Source of the DNA: Proteobacteria bacterium SG_bin6
GTDB lineage: Bacteria; Pseudomonadota; Alphaproteobacteria; Sphingomonadales; Sphingomonadaceae
DNA: 64,000 bases
Direction: 5' to 3'
Assembly (NCBI GenBank): GCA_002083435.1
Contig: LWDJ01000013.1
Coordinates: forward strand, 300-64,299
Shown here: piece by piece, positions 20,008-31,987 of the stretch
Numbering within the stretch: the first letter of the stretch is position 1
Layout: each line of letters starts with the position of its first letter
Translations under genes and position numbers: made by a program
Notes under the pieces: generated by a model
The model's database searches: none
What the model was told of the DNA's origin: nothing
The model's input: the letters and a program-made list of their open reading frames with translations, nothing else

Positions 20008-23000
20008 ATGGTCGACAATTCGATACCCGCGATCCGCACCTTCCAGATGGACGGCTCGGCGATCGGCAAGCTCTCCAGCGCGGTCAACCTGTTCCGCGGC
20101 GACGTGAACCTCACCCAATCGGTGGTCACGCTGCCCGGGCGGACCCAGAATTCCGGGCTCGATATCGATATCTCGCTCCAGTATCAGAGCAATGTCGCCG
20201 AAGCGGCGGTCACCTGGAACCGCGATGCGCCGACCGGCGTGCTCGGCCTGGGGTGGAGCTTCCCGCTCAGCTATATCGAGGCGGCGGACAGCGGCTCGCC
20301 GGTCGCCAGCACACGCCAATATACGCTCTACGACAATGGCGTTCCGAACAGCCTGTATCGCCAAGCGGTGGTGCCGGTGCTGTTTACGCTGCCGGCAAGC
20401 GTCGCGCGGGGGCTTGTTCCGGGTGCGGCGGTGCCAGGCGCCGTGCTCGACGGCTTCCACGCGATGGGGCTGCCGCTCGATCCCGCCGCCACGCTCGCCG
20501 GAAGCGGCCCGTGGACGATCGACGACCCCGCGCTGCAACAGCAGTTCACGCTGGACGCCGAGGGCGACGCGATCGCGGTACGCTATGGCGGCGAATGCTA
20601 TGCGCTCCAGAACTACAAGTTCAGCCTGATCACCTATTTTCCCGCCTATGAGCGGTGGCTTATCGTCACTGAGGCGGGGATGGTGCAGTCGTTCGGCGGG
20701 CTGGGCGCTGACACGCCGGACCATTTCCGCACCGGCATCGCCAACAGCATCGCCTGGGAGGTGTGGTGGCGCGGGGCGAGCGATCGCCCGAGCTGGCGCG
20801 GCGCCTCGAACGTCACCGATGGGCAGGTGCAGGTGGCGCGCGCCTGGTATCTGACCGGCAGCCGTGACCGCTTCGGCGACCGGATCGGCTTTGCCTATAA
20901 TGGCTGGGATCGTGACCCGGCGACCGGCCTGATCGCCGATGTCGAGCAGCGCGTCGGGACGGACGGGCTGCCTTTCACCAAGGCGGTCTATCTGACCGGG
21001 GTGACCGACGTCTTCGGCCGCTCGGTCGAGTTCAGCTATGGCGACAAGCTGTGGGGGCCGGACGATGCCGACCCGCGCGAATATTGCGACCCGCACCGCG
21101 CCGTGCCCTCGACCGCGCCCAGCCCCTATCAGGACCATTCCGAAACCAAGTTCCTGGCGGGCCTGGCCGCGCATGACGCGCAAGGCGTGCCACTGTTCAG
21201 CTATCGCTTCCTCTACGCGCCGCGCCCGGACGCCGAGGGGCGCGCGCGCGAAGTGGCCAACGTCACCGCCAGCAGCGGCACGCTGGAGGGCGATACCTAT
21301 AAGCGGTTCCTGACCGGCATAGAGATGGCCTATGCCGATGGCAGCGCCGCGCCGTCGCTCGATTTCGGCTATTATCTCCAGCGCGTCGACGATCCCGATC
21401 GTCCCACCGGCTACGCGCCCGCCGCACTGGCGAGCATCACCTATCCCGAAGGCGCGACCGCGCGTTACGACTATAGCCTGCAATCGCTCGCCGCCTGTGA
21501 TCGCAGCGTCGCGGTCACCCGTCCGACGGCGCTGGGGGCGGGGGGCTCGCCGCGCGTCTTCTTCGGAGATGATTACGCGGTCGTCACTTATTACAACGCC
21601 AACGCCGGTCGCGGCACGCTGACGATGCAGGTCTTCACCTGGACCGGGGCGTGGCTCGGCTGGCAGGCGCACGAGGATGCCGTGCTCGACACGCAGGGCC
21701 TCGATCTCGATTCGCTCGACGCGCTGGCCGACGACGCGTTTCTCGCGCTGCATTTCAACCGGCTCGCCGGCACCGGCACCCCGCAGCGCGTGGTTTATGC
21801 CTTCCAGCGCGATACCGCGCGGCAGGGCCAGTGGCTGCCGGCGACGATCAACGGCCGGGTCACTGCCCCCAATGCCCCCTCGCTGGTCTATGACAATGCC
21901 CAGCTCGATCCCGGCTTCGCCTCGGGCGCGAGCTTCTTCCTGGTGACGAGCATCGCCGGGACCGAGAGCGACTTCTACGAACGCGTCACCTTCCGCTGGA
22001 CCGACATGGCCTGGACGGTCGAACGCTTTCCGCTCACCCAGTGGAGCTGGTTCGCGGCGCGTGGGGACTATTATGCGCTGCTCGACGCGAGCGGCGCCCT
22101 GACAGTCCATTATCTCGACGGCAAGCTCGCCTGGCAGGCGACGGCGCCGGTGGCGATCACGGGGCTCTACACGCTCGATCCGCGCGGCGTACAGGTCGTG
22201 CCCGGCAACGGCATGGTCGTGGTGAGCAACCTGCTCGCCTCGGGCAACATGTTTCAACTATGGCCCGCGCGCTGGGACGCCGACTATGCCGTGACGGTCG
22301 ACGCGTTCGACCCGGTGACCTTCACCCCCGGCAGCGGCACCACCGCCAACACGCTGTTCACGCCGACGATCGTCGAGGACACGATGATCGCGGTGAACGG
22401 GGTAATCTACCGCTTCACCGGCGCCCAGTGGCTCGCCAACCAGAGCCTGACGCCGCCGCCCTCGGTCACCGATACCGAGCTACGCTACGCCTATGGCCCG
22501 GATTGGGTGATCCAGATTCTCGCGCCGATCAATTCGATCACGGGGCCCACCGGCTTCGCGCTCGGCTTCGACGCCACGCGCAACACCGGCGATTGGCCGC
22601 AGGCGGGCACCGCGCTCAAGCAAAGCCTGCCGCCCCAGGAGGCGCGCTATCTCAACTGGCCGAGCAGCGGCGGCGCCGATTGGGCGGTCGCCGGGCCTTA
22701 TGTCTATTTCCGCGGCATCGCCGATGATTGGGGGGTGGTCGTCGCCGAGGCGGCGACGATCGACCTCGCGAGCGAGATCGGCGGGGTGAGCGCCGTGCTC
22801 AACTCGGACTCGCTGGTCAACCAGGCGCCCGGCTTTCTGAGCTTCGTCGTCAACGATGGCGCCAACCCGGTCGCGGTCAAATCGGCGGTGCTGCGCAATG
22901 GCGGCCAGTTCCAGGCGCTGGAGTCGTTCGACGGCCAGAAGATGACCTATCCCGGCATGGCCCGGGGCATCGCCGGCGCCGGTGTCTATGCGGGCGGCCC

Positions 23001-26000
23001 GCAGATGTTCATGACCTATCCGGCGCGTGCGATCAGCTTCGACAGCAGCGACACCGTCTATCTCAATCATTTCGCGGGTTCGGCGCTGCAGGGCAACATC
23101 GTTCATTTCGCGGTGGCGCGGCTGACGATCGACTATGGCTATGAAACACCCGTGCCCACGCTCTATGAGTTCGACACGAGCAGCGCGGCGTGCGATCCAT
23201 CGGGCCGGATCGTCAAATATTACCGCGCCCGGGTCTATCCCGATTGCGCCGACAGCGCGGCGCCCGCCAACGGCTATACCGAAAATCTCTACCTCAACGG
23301 CCTGACGATCACCCAGGGCAATTACTACAACATGCTCGACGGGATGCTGCGCCGCACCGCGACCTATGACAGCGGCGGCGTGCTGCGCGAGGCGACGGCG
23401 TATGAGTATTCCGTCTTCACGCAGGTGTCGCTCGCGCCGGGCGATCCGGGGGCGGGCGCGGTGCAGCTGCATGGCGGGTTCGCGACGACCACCGCGATCG
23501 AGGATTTCCGCGACGGGCTGACGACTCACAAGCGGAGCGACTATGTCGCCCCCGGCCAGCCCGCCCCGTTCGGCAGCCGGCCGGTGCTGCAAACCACCGA
23601 CAGCTATACCGCGACCGGCGACCGCCAGACGTTCGAGAATGGCGCGGTCTATGGCGCCCAGGTCTATCCCGGGCTGCGCGCGATCCATGCACTATCCGAC
23701 ATTGCCGAGAGCTATGCCCAGGCGCGCCCGATCGGGGGCGAGGGGACGCCGGTGCCGATCAAGGCGGCGGCGACCACCTATCGTTGCTTGGCGACGCGGT
23801 GACCGCCTGGGCGTGCGAGGCGCGCTTCGCGCTTGAAAGCGCGTCGAGCGTCGGCTTCCCGTTCGCCGATTATCACGCCGGCAACAGCCCAGCGGGGTGG
23901 ACGCTGGGCCAGCGCTTCACCCGGCGCACCCGCTACGGCCTGGAGCTAGAGAGCCTGAGCGCGCTCGGCGTGCCGACCGCGACGCTTTACGCCCGGGACG
24001 AACAGTTCCCGGTCGCGCAATGCGCCAACGCGGGCGCCGGCGGTTTCGCCTATTGCGACTTCCAGCCCTATGACGCGTTCGAGGGCTGGCGGTTCGACGG
24101 CACGCGGTTCCGCACCGATCTGGCGCGGACCGGTGTCCAGTCGCTCGCGCTACCCGGCGGCGCGAGCGCGACGGTAACGATCGCGCCGTTCCAGGCGGGC
24201 GCGGCCTATGTGGCGGGCTGCTGGTATCGCACCGACCCGGGCTATGCGCCGGTCGCGGGGAGCGGGCTGGCGGCGACGGTGACGATCGACGGTGTCGCGC
24301 AGCCGGCGGCGACGCTCGAATTCGAGGCGACCGATGGGGCCTGGGTCTATCGCACGCTGCCCGTGCCGGTGCCCGGCGCGAGCGAAGGCGCAGTGCTATC
24401 GATCGCGCTGGCGATCGCCAACCACGGCACCGTCGAGGTTGAGATCGACGCGGTGTTGCTGGTGCCGCTCGCCAACGGATTGACCGGGCGCACCTTCGAT
24501 GGCGCGACGCACGCCGTGCTCGCGTCGATGGTCGCGAGCGGGGCGACCAGTTTCAGCTATTATGACGACACCAACCGCGCCGCGCTCGCGGCGGGGCCGA
24601 CGGGCGACGTGCAGGAGATCGCGCTCAACTTCCTCTCGCGCGCCGGCGCGCCGGCCGGCGCCTTCGATCCCGCCAGCCCCAACGCGGCGGTGACGGCGCA
24701 TCCCGCTGGCGGCGGCCAGGTCGAGACTTTCCGTGATGCCGGCGCCTGGCGCGCGCGCTGGGCGACGGATGGCGATGCCGCCGCCTGGACGGTCGCGGGC
24801 GATGTGCTCAGCTACACCGGGAGCACCCCGGGCACGCTACGCTGGACGGGCGCCGAACCAAATGGCGCCTACGCGCTCTATCTCGAGCTGATCCCCAGCG
24901 CGGGCAGCACGGTCGCGGTGACGTTCGGCGACATCGTCGTCGGCTTCGACGGCACCGGCTATCACGCGGCGCAAGGCGCGGACCCCATCGCGCCGCTCAC
25001 CGCGCGCGTCGCGCCGGCACGGCAATGGCTGGTGCTCGCCGATGCCGGCATCTTCCTGTTCTTTGCCGGCGGGCAATTGCTGTTCAGCGCCAAGCGGACG
25101 CCCGCCACTCGCGCCATCGCGGTCACGCCGGGCGGCGGCGCGACCGGGGTGAAGAACCTGGCCATCGGCAGCGACATGCGGCTCGGCCTTACCTATACCG
25201 ACGCCGCCGAGCGCCAGCGCCAGGCGCATCAACTGGTCGGCGCGGACAGCCTGGTCGCGCAGACGGTGAATGACGGGCTCGACCGCGTGATCGCGGTGAC
25301 CAAGAGCGCGCCCGGCAGCTTCGGCGGCGGCGCGGCGTTGGCGCCGTTGCAATATGACCCCGGCTTCGTCGATGTGCCGGGCTTCCTCGCCAATCTCGGC
25401 TCGACCTGGCAGATGCCGGGTGACGTCGCTGATTATTATCGCGGCCAGCAGGACGGCCCGGTGCGCCGCAGCGACGACCAGGGCTATCCCTATCATGGCA
25501 CCCGCTACGAGCCGTCGCCGCGCTCGGTGACGCTCGAAACCGGGGCGCCGGGCAAGGAATGCGCGATCGACCTCACCGTGCCGGCTGCCGACCGCAAGAA
25601 GGTGCAGTTCGATTACGGCGCGACCGGCGGCGGAGACGACGGCCCGATCTTCGCGCGCCAAACCGTCACCAGCCCGGCCAAGGTGCAGGCGGCGACCCTG
25701 CTCGACATGCTCACCCAGCAGGTCGGCTCTACCAGCGCCGCCGCCGATGGATCGGGCACCGAAGCCTCCGAAGGGCTTTATGCCTACATGATCGCGGAGA
25801 GCGGGCCGGTCGTCTCCGTCACCACCCGGCTGCCCAACGCCACCGGCAGCGGCCCACAGCAAGGCGATGCCGATTATGTGCGCGTCGCGACGACCAACCC
25901 GCTTCAGCTGAGCGAGGGCTTCGCCGATAGCGACGCCGGGCTGGTCCGCTTCGTTCACGATGCGGCGGGCAATCTGCGCTTCGTCCAGCCGGCGATGGAC

Positions 26001-28348
26001 AGCGGCGAGGCCTGGTATCTCTATTACAAGTTCGACGCGCTCAACCGGATGGTCGAACGGGGGTGGTCGAGGGCATCTGGGACGCGGCGACGCTGCGCGC
26101 GCGCGCCGATGATCCCAGCTATCCGACGGACGGCACGCCCGCCACCGTCTGGCGGTTCGACGGCGACGGCGGCGATCCCGACCTGATCGGGCAGAAATCG
26201 AGCTCGACCAGCTATAACGCCGCGCCGGGCGATGATCCCGCGGCGGGCGCCGTGACGGTCGACACCGACTATCGCTATGCCGCGAACGGCCAAGTGGCGA
26301 GCGTCACCACCCGACTATCGGGCGCGAGCGACGCCGCCGGCACCATCGGCTATGCCTATAATCCGCTGAACGAGGTGGTCGCGATCGACTATCCCGCCGG
26401 TTGCCCGGTGGCGACGGTCCATTACCGCTTCAACTAGCTGGGCAAGGTCGTCGCGATCGGCAGCAGCCCGGGGGGCGACGATCTCGGGCGCTTCACCTAC
26501 GCGCCCGATGGCGGCGTCGCGGTCCAGGCGCTCGGCGATGCCTGGACGGTTGCGGCGAGCAGCGATCCGCGTGGCAATCCGCTCTCGATTGAAACGCGGG
26601 CGACCACCGGCGACCAGTCGCTCGCGATGCGCTTCGCCTACGCCCCGGACGAGGCGGTGACCGAGCGCGACATCACGCTGAGCCTGGCCGGTGCGGCGGC
26701 CAACTATCACGGCACCATCGGCTATGACGGCCAGCGCCGATACAATGCGCTCAGCGGCACCCAGAGCCAGGCGATCACCCAGTTCGATCCGAACGGCAAT
26801 ATCTGGGCCGGGACGATTGGTGGCGCCGCGACCGACTTCACTTACGCCCCCGGCACCGACCGCGTCGCCAGCGCGACCCAGGGCACGGCGGTGGCGACCG
26901 ATTTCGCCTTCAACGCGCGCGGCCAGCAGACGCAGGGGCTGGGCCGTACGCTCGCTTATGATCGCTGCACGGCGATGGCGGTGGCGATCACGCGCGGCGA
27001 TAACCGTATCCGTCTGGCCTATGGCGATGCCAGCCAGCGGGTATTGAAGCAGCTGCGCGCCGGCGTCGGACAGACCATCGCCTATTTCAACGGCGTGAGC
27101 AGCGAGCCGCTCGCGACGCTGATCGACGGCGCGTGGACCGCCTATGTTCAGGGACCGGCGGGGCTGCTCGCGGTGCTGCGGGGCGCGGATCGGCGCTATC
27201 CGCTGAAGGATCCGACCCAGAGTTGCTGGGCGCTGGTCGATGCGAACGGCGCGGTCGCGCAGTATGGCTATCTCCCCTTTGGCCAGCCTTTGGTCCCAAT
27301 CGGCGTCGATTCAAGCGGGTTCGCGAGGCTGTTCCAGGGCCAGGAATGGGATGGCGAGGTCGGGCTCTACAACTTCAAGGCCCGACTCTACGATCCTGAC
27401 CAGATGCGCTTCCTCGCACCCGATCCGCAAAACCAGTTTCCGAGCCCCTATCTGTTCGCCGGCAACGTTCCGCTGATCGCGGTCGATCCCAGCGGACAGC
27501 TGTCGATCTGGGCGCGGGTCGGCATCGGCCTCGCGCTGGTGGCGGTGACGGCGGCGGGGCTGCTGCTGACGCCGTTCACCGGCGGCGCGTCGGATGCGGC
27601 GGCGGGGTCGGTCGACGCGGCGCTGATCGGGGCGGAAGGCGCGGAAGTAGGGGTCGAGGTCGCCGCCGGCGTCACCGCCGAAGCCGCCGCCGAGACCGTG
27701 ACCGGATCGGCGATCGCGACGATCGGCAACAGCGTGTTCAGCGGCACCCTGGTCGGCGCCGGACTGTCCGGTCTGCAATATGATGTCACGCATGGCCGCG
27801 ACTTCACCGCCGCCGGCTTCTTCTCGGCCGTCGGGATCGGTGCGCTGTCGGGCGCCGCCGGCGGCCTGGCGAGCGGCGGGATCAGCGCGCTCGGCAATGT
27901 CACGCGGGGGGCGATGGAGCTGAGCAGCCTGCAGGGCAGCACTTCCTATGGCGCGATCTTCGCACGCATCGGCACCAAGGCGGCGCTCAGCGCGGTATCG
28001 GGCGCGGCGAGCAGCGATGTCAGCAAGATCGTCACCAATCTGGTGAGCCATCAGCCCTGGTATCAGGGCCTGGGACAAGCGACATGGACCGGAGCGCTCA
28101 AAGGTGCCGCGACCGGTGCCCTGTCGAGCGCCTGGCAGCAAAGCAATTACCTCACCAACAATGCGATCAACGCGGGCGGCACATCGGCCAAGATCGGCAA
28201 CACGATTGTTCGTTTTTCGAGCGCGGTGGCCGATCTCAGCAAGAAGCTGCAGACCAACGACGTCTACGCGATCTTCGGCGTCGTCGCCTTCCACATCGCT
28301 GGCGGCTATGCCGCCTGGGGAGCGTATGAGCTGTCGCGCGGCGACTAA
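20008..28348 (+). pseudogene. Giant RHS / SpvB-TcC-like toxin gene with two frameshifts and an amber codon
   Basis: One ancestral frame of about 2,780 codons. The N-terminal part (GRTQNSGLDIDISLQYQSN, TGVLGLGWSFPLSYIEA) is SpvB/TcdB-like; the C-terminal part is RHS core (LFQGQEWDGEVGLYNFKARL, YDPDQMRFLAPDPQNQFPSP, AVDPSG) followed by a variable tail of about 290 residues with Ala/Gly-rich hydrophobic stretches, where RHS toxins carry their effector. Lesions: a missing base near 23785 (TYR to LGDAVTAW), a missing G in a five-G run at 26059-26063, and TAG at 26435-26437 in YRFN-stop-LGKVV where CAG would fit. Between the lesions the frame is fully open. Intact TcC/RHS proteins form a cocoon enclosing a toxin. 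Recent inactivation, homopolymer sequencing error or recoding are the alternatives. Confidence 0.85.
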
Positions 28349-28498
28349 AGTCTTGGACGGGCAAGCGCGACGGCTGCGATGCGCTTCCGCCGGTTTGAGC
28401 GGGCCGGGATCAACCCGCGGGTACCACGCGCGGGCCGAGCATGCGCGCGCGTCGTCTCGGTGCCGAACGCATCGCGACCGGGGCCAGGCGAGCCTCGA

Positions 28499-30346
28499 TC
28501 AACCCGCCTCAAGCACTTCCAGCGCCGCGCCGTCCGCCAGCCAGCCGGCCTCCATGCTGGCGATGGCGGCCTCGATCGCCGCGCGACGGCGAAGCTGCTC
28601 GGCCGGGTTGGCGCCGGCGTGCGCCCCGGCGAGCGCTTGGTCGATCGCGTCGCGTTCGGCGGTCAGCCGGGCGAGCTCGGTCTCGGCGGCGCGGAGGCGG
28701 CCGCGGAGCGCCTTGGCCTCGTCGCGCGCCGCGCCGCTCGGACGTGGGGCCCGCTTGCCGCCGCCGCGCGGCTTCGCGCCGTTGCCGTCACCCGCCAGGA
28801 TAAAGCGCACATAATCGTCGATCGACCCGTCGAACTCGCGCGCGGTGCCGCCATCGACCAGCACCAGCCGATCCGCGGTCATCTCCAGCATGTGGCGATC
28901 GTGGCTGACGATCAGCATCGCCCCGTCATAGCCGTTGAGCGCCTGGATCAGCGCCTCGCGCGAATCGACGTCGAGATGGTTGGTCGGCTCGTCGAGGATC
29001 AGCAGGTGCGGCGCGTCGCGGGTGATCAGCGCCAGCGCCAGCCGCGCGCGCTCGCCGCCCGAAAGCTTGCCGACCTCGGTCGTCGCCTTGGGGCCGGTGA
29101 AGCCGAAGCGGCCGAGCTGCGCGCGCACGGCGGCGGGCGTCGCCCCCTGCATCGCGCGCGTCATATGTTCCAGCGGGGTGTCGGCGCGGTCGAGCTCTTC
29201 GACCTGATACTGGGTGAAATAGCCAACCTTCATCCGTGACGAGGCATTCATGCTCCCCGCCATCGGCTTCAGCTGCGCCGCCAGCAGCCGCGCGAGCGTC
29301 GTCTTGCCATTGCCGTTGCGCCCCAGCAGCGCGACCCGGTCATCGGGGTCGATCCGCAGGTCGAGCCGGCGCAGCACCGGGGTTTCGCCATAGCCCACCT
29401 CGGCCAGATCGAGCGTGATCAGCGGCGGCCGCAGCGCGTCGGGGCTGGGGAAGTCGAACGACAAGCTGGGATCGTCGATCAGCTCGGCGATCGGCTGCAT
29501 CCGCGCGAGCGCTTTGACGCGCGACTGCGCCTGCTTGGCGGTGGAGGCGCGCGCGCTGTTGCGGGCGATATAGTCCTGCAGCTTGGCGCGCTCGGCCTGC
29601 TGGCGCGCCCGCGCCGACGCCAGTTGCGCCTGGCGCTCGGCGCGCAATCGCTCGAACGCATCATAGGTGCCGGGGTAGAGGGTCAGCTTGCCGCGTTCGA
29701 GATGCAGAATATGATCGACGACGTTGTTCAGGAAATCGCGCTCGTGGCTGACGATCAGGATCGTCGCGGGGTAATCGCGCAGAAAATCCTCCAGCCACAT
29801 CACCGCCTCCAGATCGAGGTGGTTCGATGGCTCGTCGAGCAGCAGCACATCGGGCCGTGAGAAGAGCAACGCGGCGAGCGCGACGCGCATCCGCCAGCCG
29901 CCCGAAAAACTGTCGAGCGGCTGGTTCTGCGCGGCTTCGTCGAACCCCAGTCCGACCAGGATCTTGGCCGCGCGGGCCGGGGCGGCGTGGGCGTCGATCG
30001 TCTCCAGCCGGTCCCAGATCTCGCCGAGCCGATCGGGGTCTTGCGCGGTTTCCGCCTCGGCGAGCAACGCGGCGCGCTCGGTATCGGCGGCGAGCACGGT
30101 TTCGAGCGGTGTCGCGCTTCCCGCCGGCGCCTCCTGCGCGACCAGCCCCAGCCGGTGGCCGCGTGGCATCTCCACCGCGCCGCTGTCCGGCTCCAGGTCG
30201 CCGGCGATCACGCGCACGAGCGTCGTCTTGCCGGCGCCGTTGCGGCCGATCAGCCCCACGCGGCTGCGCGGCGGCAGCGCGGCGCTCGCGCCATCGATGA
30301 TGGTGCGGCCACCGAGCCGGACGAGAATGGCGTTGAGATTGAGCAT
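28499..30346 (-). CDS. ABC-F family ATPase
   Basis: A soluble tandem-ABC ATPase, 615 aa, no membrane segments. Domain 1 has Walker A GRNGAGKTT, signature SGGWRMRVALAALLF and Walker B DVLLLDEPSNHLDLEA; domain 2 has GRNGNGKTT, LSGGERARLALAL and LLILDEPTNHLDVDS. The linker has the Arg/Gln-rich ABC-F arm (RAERQAQLASARARQQAERAK broken helix) and a C-terminal coiled coil (LRAAETELARLTAERDA). It fits the Uup/YheS-type translation factors acting on ribosomes. Start ATG 30346 (MLNLNAILV). Confidence 0.92.
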   Translation of the reverse strand: MLNLNAILVRLGGRTIIDGASAALPPRSRVGLIGRNGAGKTTLVRVIAGDLEPDSGAVEMPRGHRLGLVAQEAPAGSATPLETVLAADTERAALLAEAETAQDPDRLGEIWDRLETIDAHAAPARAAKILVGLGFDEAAQNQPLDSFSGGWRMRVALAALLFSRPDVLLLDEPSNHLDLEAVMWLEDFLRDYPATILIVSHERDFLNNVVDHILHLERGKLTLYPGTYDAFERLRAERQAQLASARARQQAERAKLQDYIARNSARASTAKQAQSRVKALARMQPIAELIDDPSLSFDFPSPDALRPPLITLDLAEVGYGETPVLRRLDLRIDPDDRVALLGRNGNGKTTLARLLAAQLKPMAGSMNASSRMKVGYFTQYQVEELDRADTPLEHMTRAMQGATPAAVRAQLGRFGFTGPKATTEVGKLSGGERARLALALITRDAPHLLILDEPTNHLDVDSREALIQALNGYDGAMLIVSHDRHMLEMTADRLVLVDGGTAREFDGSIDDYVRFILAGDGNGAKPRGGGKRAPRPSGAARDEAKALRGRLRAAETELARLTAERDAIDQALAGAHAGANPAEQLRRRAAIEAAIASMEAGWLADGAALEVLEAG

Positions 30347-30446
30347 CGCGGGCGCCGCCCTAGCAGCCCGCCACGCTTCGCCCAAGCGCCGTCGGCACCG
30401 CCTTGTCGACGATCAGGGATTGAGAGGCGGGCGATGCCCAACACCG

Positions 30447-31238
30447 CTATGCCGCCGCGCGCGGCTCCGCCGTCGCCAGGCCCAACAGCCTGCGCCCTTC
30501 CTCGGTCTTGATCGAGAAATCGGTGCCAAGGAACGGGTCGGCCGCTGGGGTGCACAGCCAGGCGACGGCTTCGGCGGCCCATTCGGCGGGGATATAGGCG
30601 CTGTCGGCGAGCTGGCTGACGGGATTGATGCCGGAGGCACGGATCGCGGCCTGCATCTCGCCGGCCACCGGGCCCGGCGATAGCCCAAGCGAGCGGACGC
30701 CGTGTTCACCATATTCCTTGTGAAGCTGGCGGGTGAGCATCTGCACGGCGGCCTTGCTCGCGCAATAATGGCTCCAGCCTTCCATCGGCGCGTTGGCGGC
30801 GCCCGAGTTCATCGCGACGATGGTGCCGCCGCCATTGCCGAGCATGGTTGGCAATGCGGCGCGAACGCAGTGATAGACGCCTTTCAGGTTGACATCGACG
30901 ACCGCTCCCCAGGCACCCGGATCGCTGTCGGCGATCCGGGCGATCGGCTCGATCGCACCCGCATTGGCGACCATGATGTCGAGACGGCCCCGGCGCTCGA
31001 CGCCGGCATTGATCGCCGCGACCACGTCGCCATAGCGGGTGACATCGCAAGCGACCGCATCGGCAAGACCGCCGGCGGCCCTGATCGCCTCGGCCACCGC
31101 GCGGGCACCAGCCTCGTTTCGGGCGCTGACCACGACATGGGCACCGGCTTCCGCGAGGCGGCGGGCGATTGCGGCGCCGATGCCGCGATTAGCGCCGGTG
31201 ACAAGGGCGACCTTTCCGACAAGATTGATATTGTTCAT
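30447..31238 (-). CDS. Short-chain dehydrogenase/reductase
   Basis: A classical SDR, 263 aa: cofactor motif TGANRGIGAAIARRL at residue 14 onward, NAG motif (MVANAGAIEP), catalytic Ser in AMNSGAANAP and Y-x-x-x-K in SHYCASKAAV. The substrate is unknown. It is 24 bases downstream of the azoreductase gene on the same strand, so the two are probably co-transcribed and controlled by the divergent LysR regulator. Confidence 0.9.
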   Translation of the reverse strand: MNNINLVGKVALVTGANRGIGAAIARRLAEAGAHVVVSARNEAGARAVAEAIRAAGGLADAVACDVTRYGDVVAAINAGVERRGRLDIMVANAGAIEPIARIADSDPGAWGAVVDVNLKGVYHCVRAALPTMLGNGGGTIVAMNSGAANAPMEGWSHYCASKAAVQMLTRQLHKEYGEHGVRSLGLSPGPVAGEMQAAIRASGINPVSQLADSAYIPAEWAAEAVAWLCTPAADPFLGTDFSIKTEEGRRLLGLATAEPRAAA

Positions 31239-31262
31239 CGCTCGACTCCTTGAATGAGCGGC

Positions 31263-31880
31263 TTAGACGGCGAGCGCGGCGATGGCGGTGCGTGCGGCGT
31301 CGAGCGCGGTCTCGAGCGCCTGCGGATCGCCCGTGGTCGCCTCGACCCCCATGAGGCGAATCTCCGTGAAGCCGAGAAAGCCGAAGAGGGTCGCGAGATA
31401 GGGCCGCACCAGATCGAGGGCGGCGAGCGGTCCGCCTTCGCCGTAACCGCCCGCGCCATAAGCGATGGCGATCGTGACCGGCTTGCCGGTGACGAGCCCG
31501 GTGAAGCTCGTCCCGTCATAGCTGAAGGTTCGGCCGATCCGCACGACCTGGTCGACCCAGGCCTTGAGCGCGGCGGGGATGCCGAAATTGTACATCGGCG
31601 TGGTGACGAGCAGCGCGTCCGCGGCCTGGAGCTCGCCGATCAGCGCATCGGAGAGCGAGGTCGCGTCGCGCAGCGCATCGGTCATCGCCTCGGCGGGCGT
31701 GTAGAAGCCGGCGATGGTCTCGCTGGTGATTTGCGGGACCGGCGCGCGCGCGAGATCGCGCCGAACGATGGCGCCCGAGGGATGGCGCGTACGCCACGAC
31801 GCTTCGAAACAGTCGCCAAGCTGGCGTGAATAGGAATCTTCCACGCGGGCACTCGCATCGATGCGGAGCAGGGTTGTCAT
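31263..31880 (-). CDS. azoR: FMN-dependent NADH-azoreductase / quinone reductase
   Basis: A flavodoxin-like fold enzyme, 205 aa, start ATG 31880 (MTTLLRIDASAR) with AAGGACG upstream. Landmarks: RIDASARVEDSYSRQLGD at the phosphate-binding loop of FMN, VTTPMYNFGIPAALKAWVDQV and the loop IAYGAGGYGEGGPLAALDLV. It reduces quinones and azo compounds with NADH, protecting against electrophile stress. Divergent from a LysR gene with which it shares a 107-base promoter region. Confidence 0.88.
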   Translation of the reverse strand: MTTLLRIDASARVEDSYSRQLGDCFEASWRTRHPSGAIVRRDLARAPVPQITSETIAGFYTPAEAMTDALRDATSLSDALIGELQAADALLVTTPMYNFGIPAALKAWVDQVVRIGRTFSYDGTSFTGLVTGKPVTIAIAYGAGGYGEGGPLAALDLVRPYLATLFGFLGFTEIRLMGVEATTGDPQALETALDAARTAIAALAV

Positions 31881-31959
31881 GAGGTCGTCCTTGGTAGTGA
31901 AGCTCTCGTCTCGGCTATTCTCCTTCTGAAACTTGATAAACATGCACATGGGTATTACA

Positions 31960-31980
31960 CCTTTGCGTATCTTGCAAAGG
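31960..31980. promoter_or_regulatory. Inverted repeat over the LysR start, candidate LysR operator
   Basis: CCTTTGC and GCAAAGG flank a 7-base centre (GTATCTT). The repeat ends seven bases before the LysR TTG start and its right arm overlaps the ribosome site AAAGGTGAGG. Binding here would both repress lysR and position the regulator to activate the divergent azoR-SDR operon, the usual LysR arrangement. Inference from position and symmetry. Confidence 0.55.
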
Positions 31981-31987
31981 TGAGGCG

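Noticed and set aside
19861..22257. 798-residue minus-strand frame opposite the RHS gene
   Set aside because: Composition is Arg/Ile/Gly-rich without motifs and it crosses the end of a neighbouring gene; the plus strand has clear SpvB/RHS motifs.
23784..26186. Treating the second RHS segment as an independent 800-residue gene
   Set aside because: Its TTG start lies inside the end of the first frame without a ribosome site, and both ends join smoothly to neighbouring frames after one-base corrections, so it is part of one broken gene.
26435..26437. Pyrrolysine or other amber recoding in the RHS locus
   Set aside because: Both TAG codons fit simple CAG-to-TAG changes and frameshifts are present in the same genes; no recoding machinery is seen here. 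Kept only as a remote alternative.
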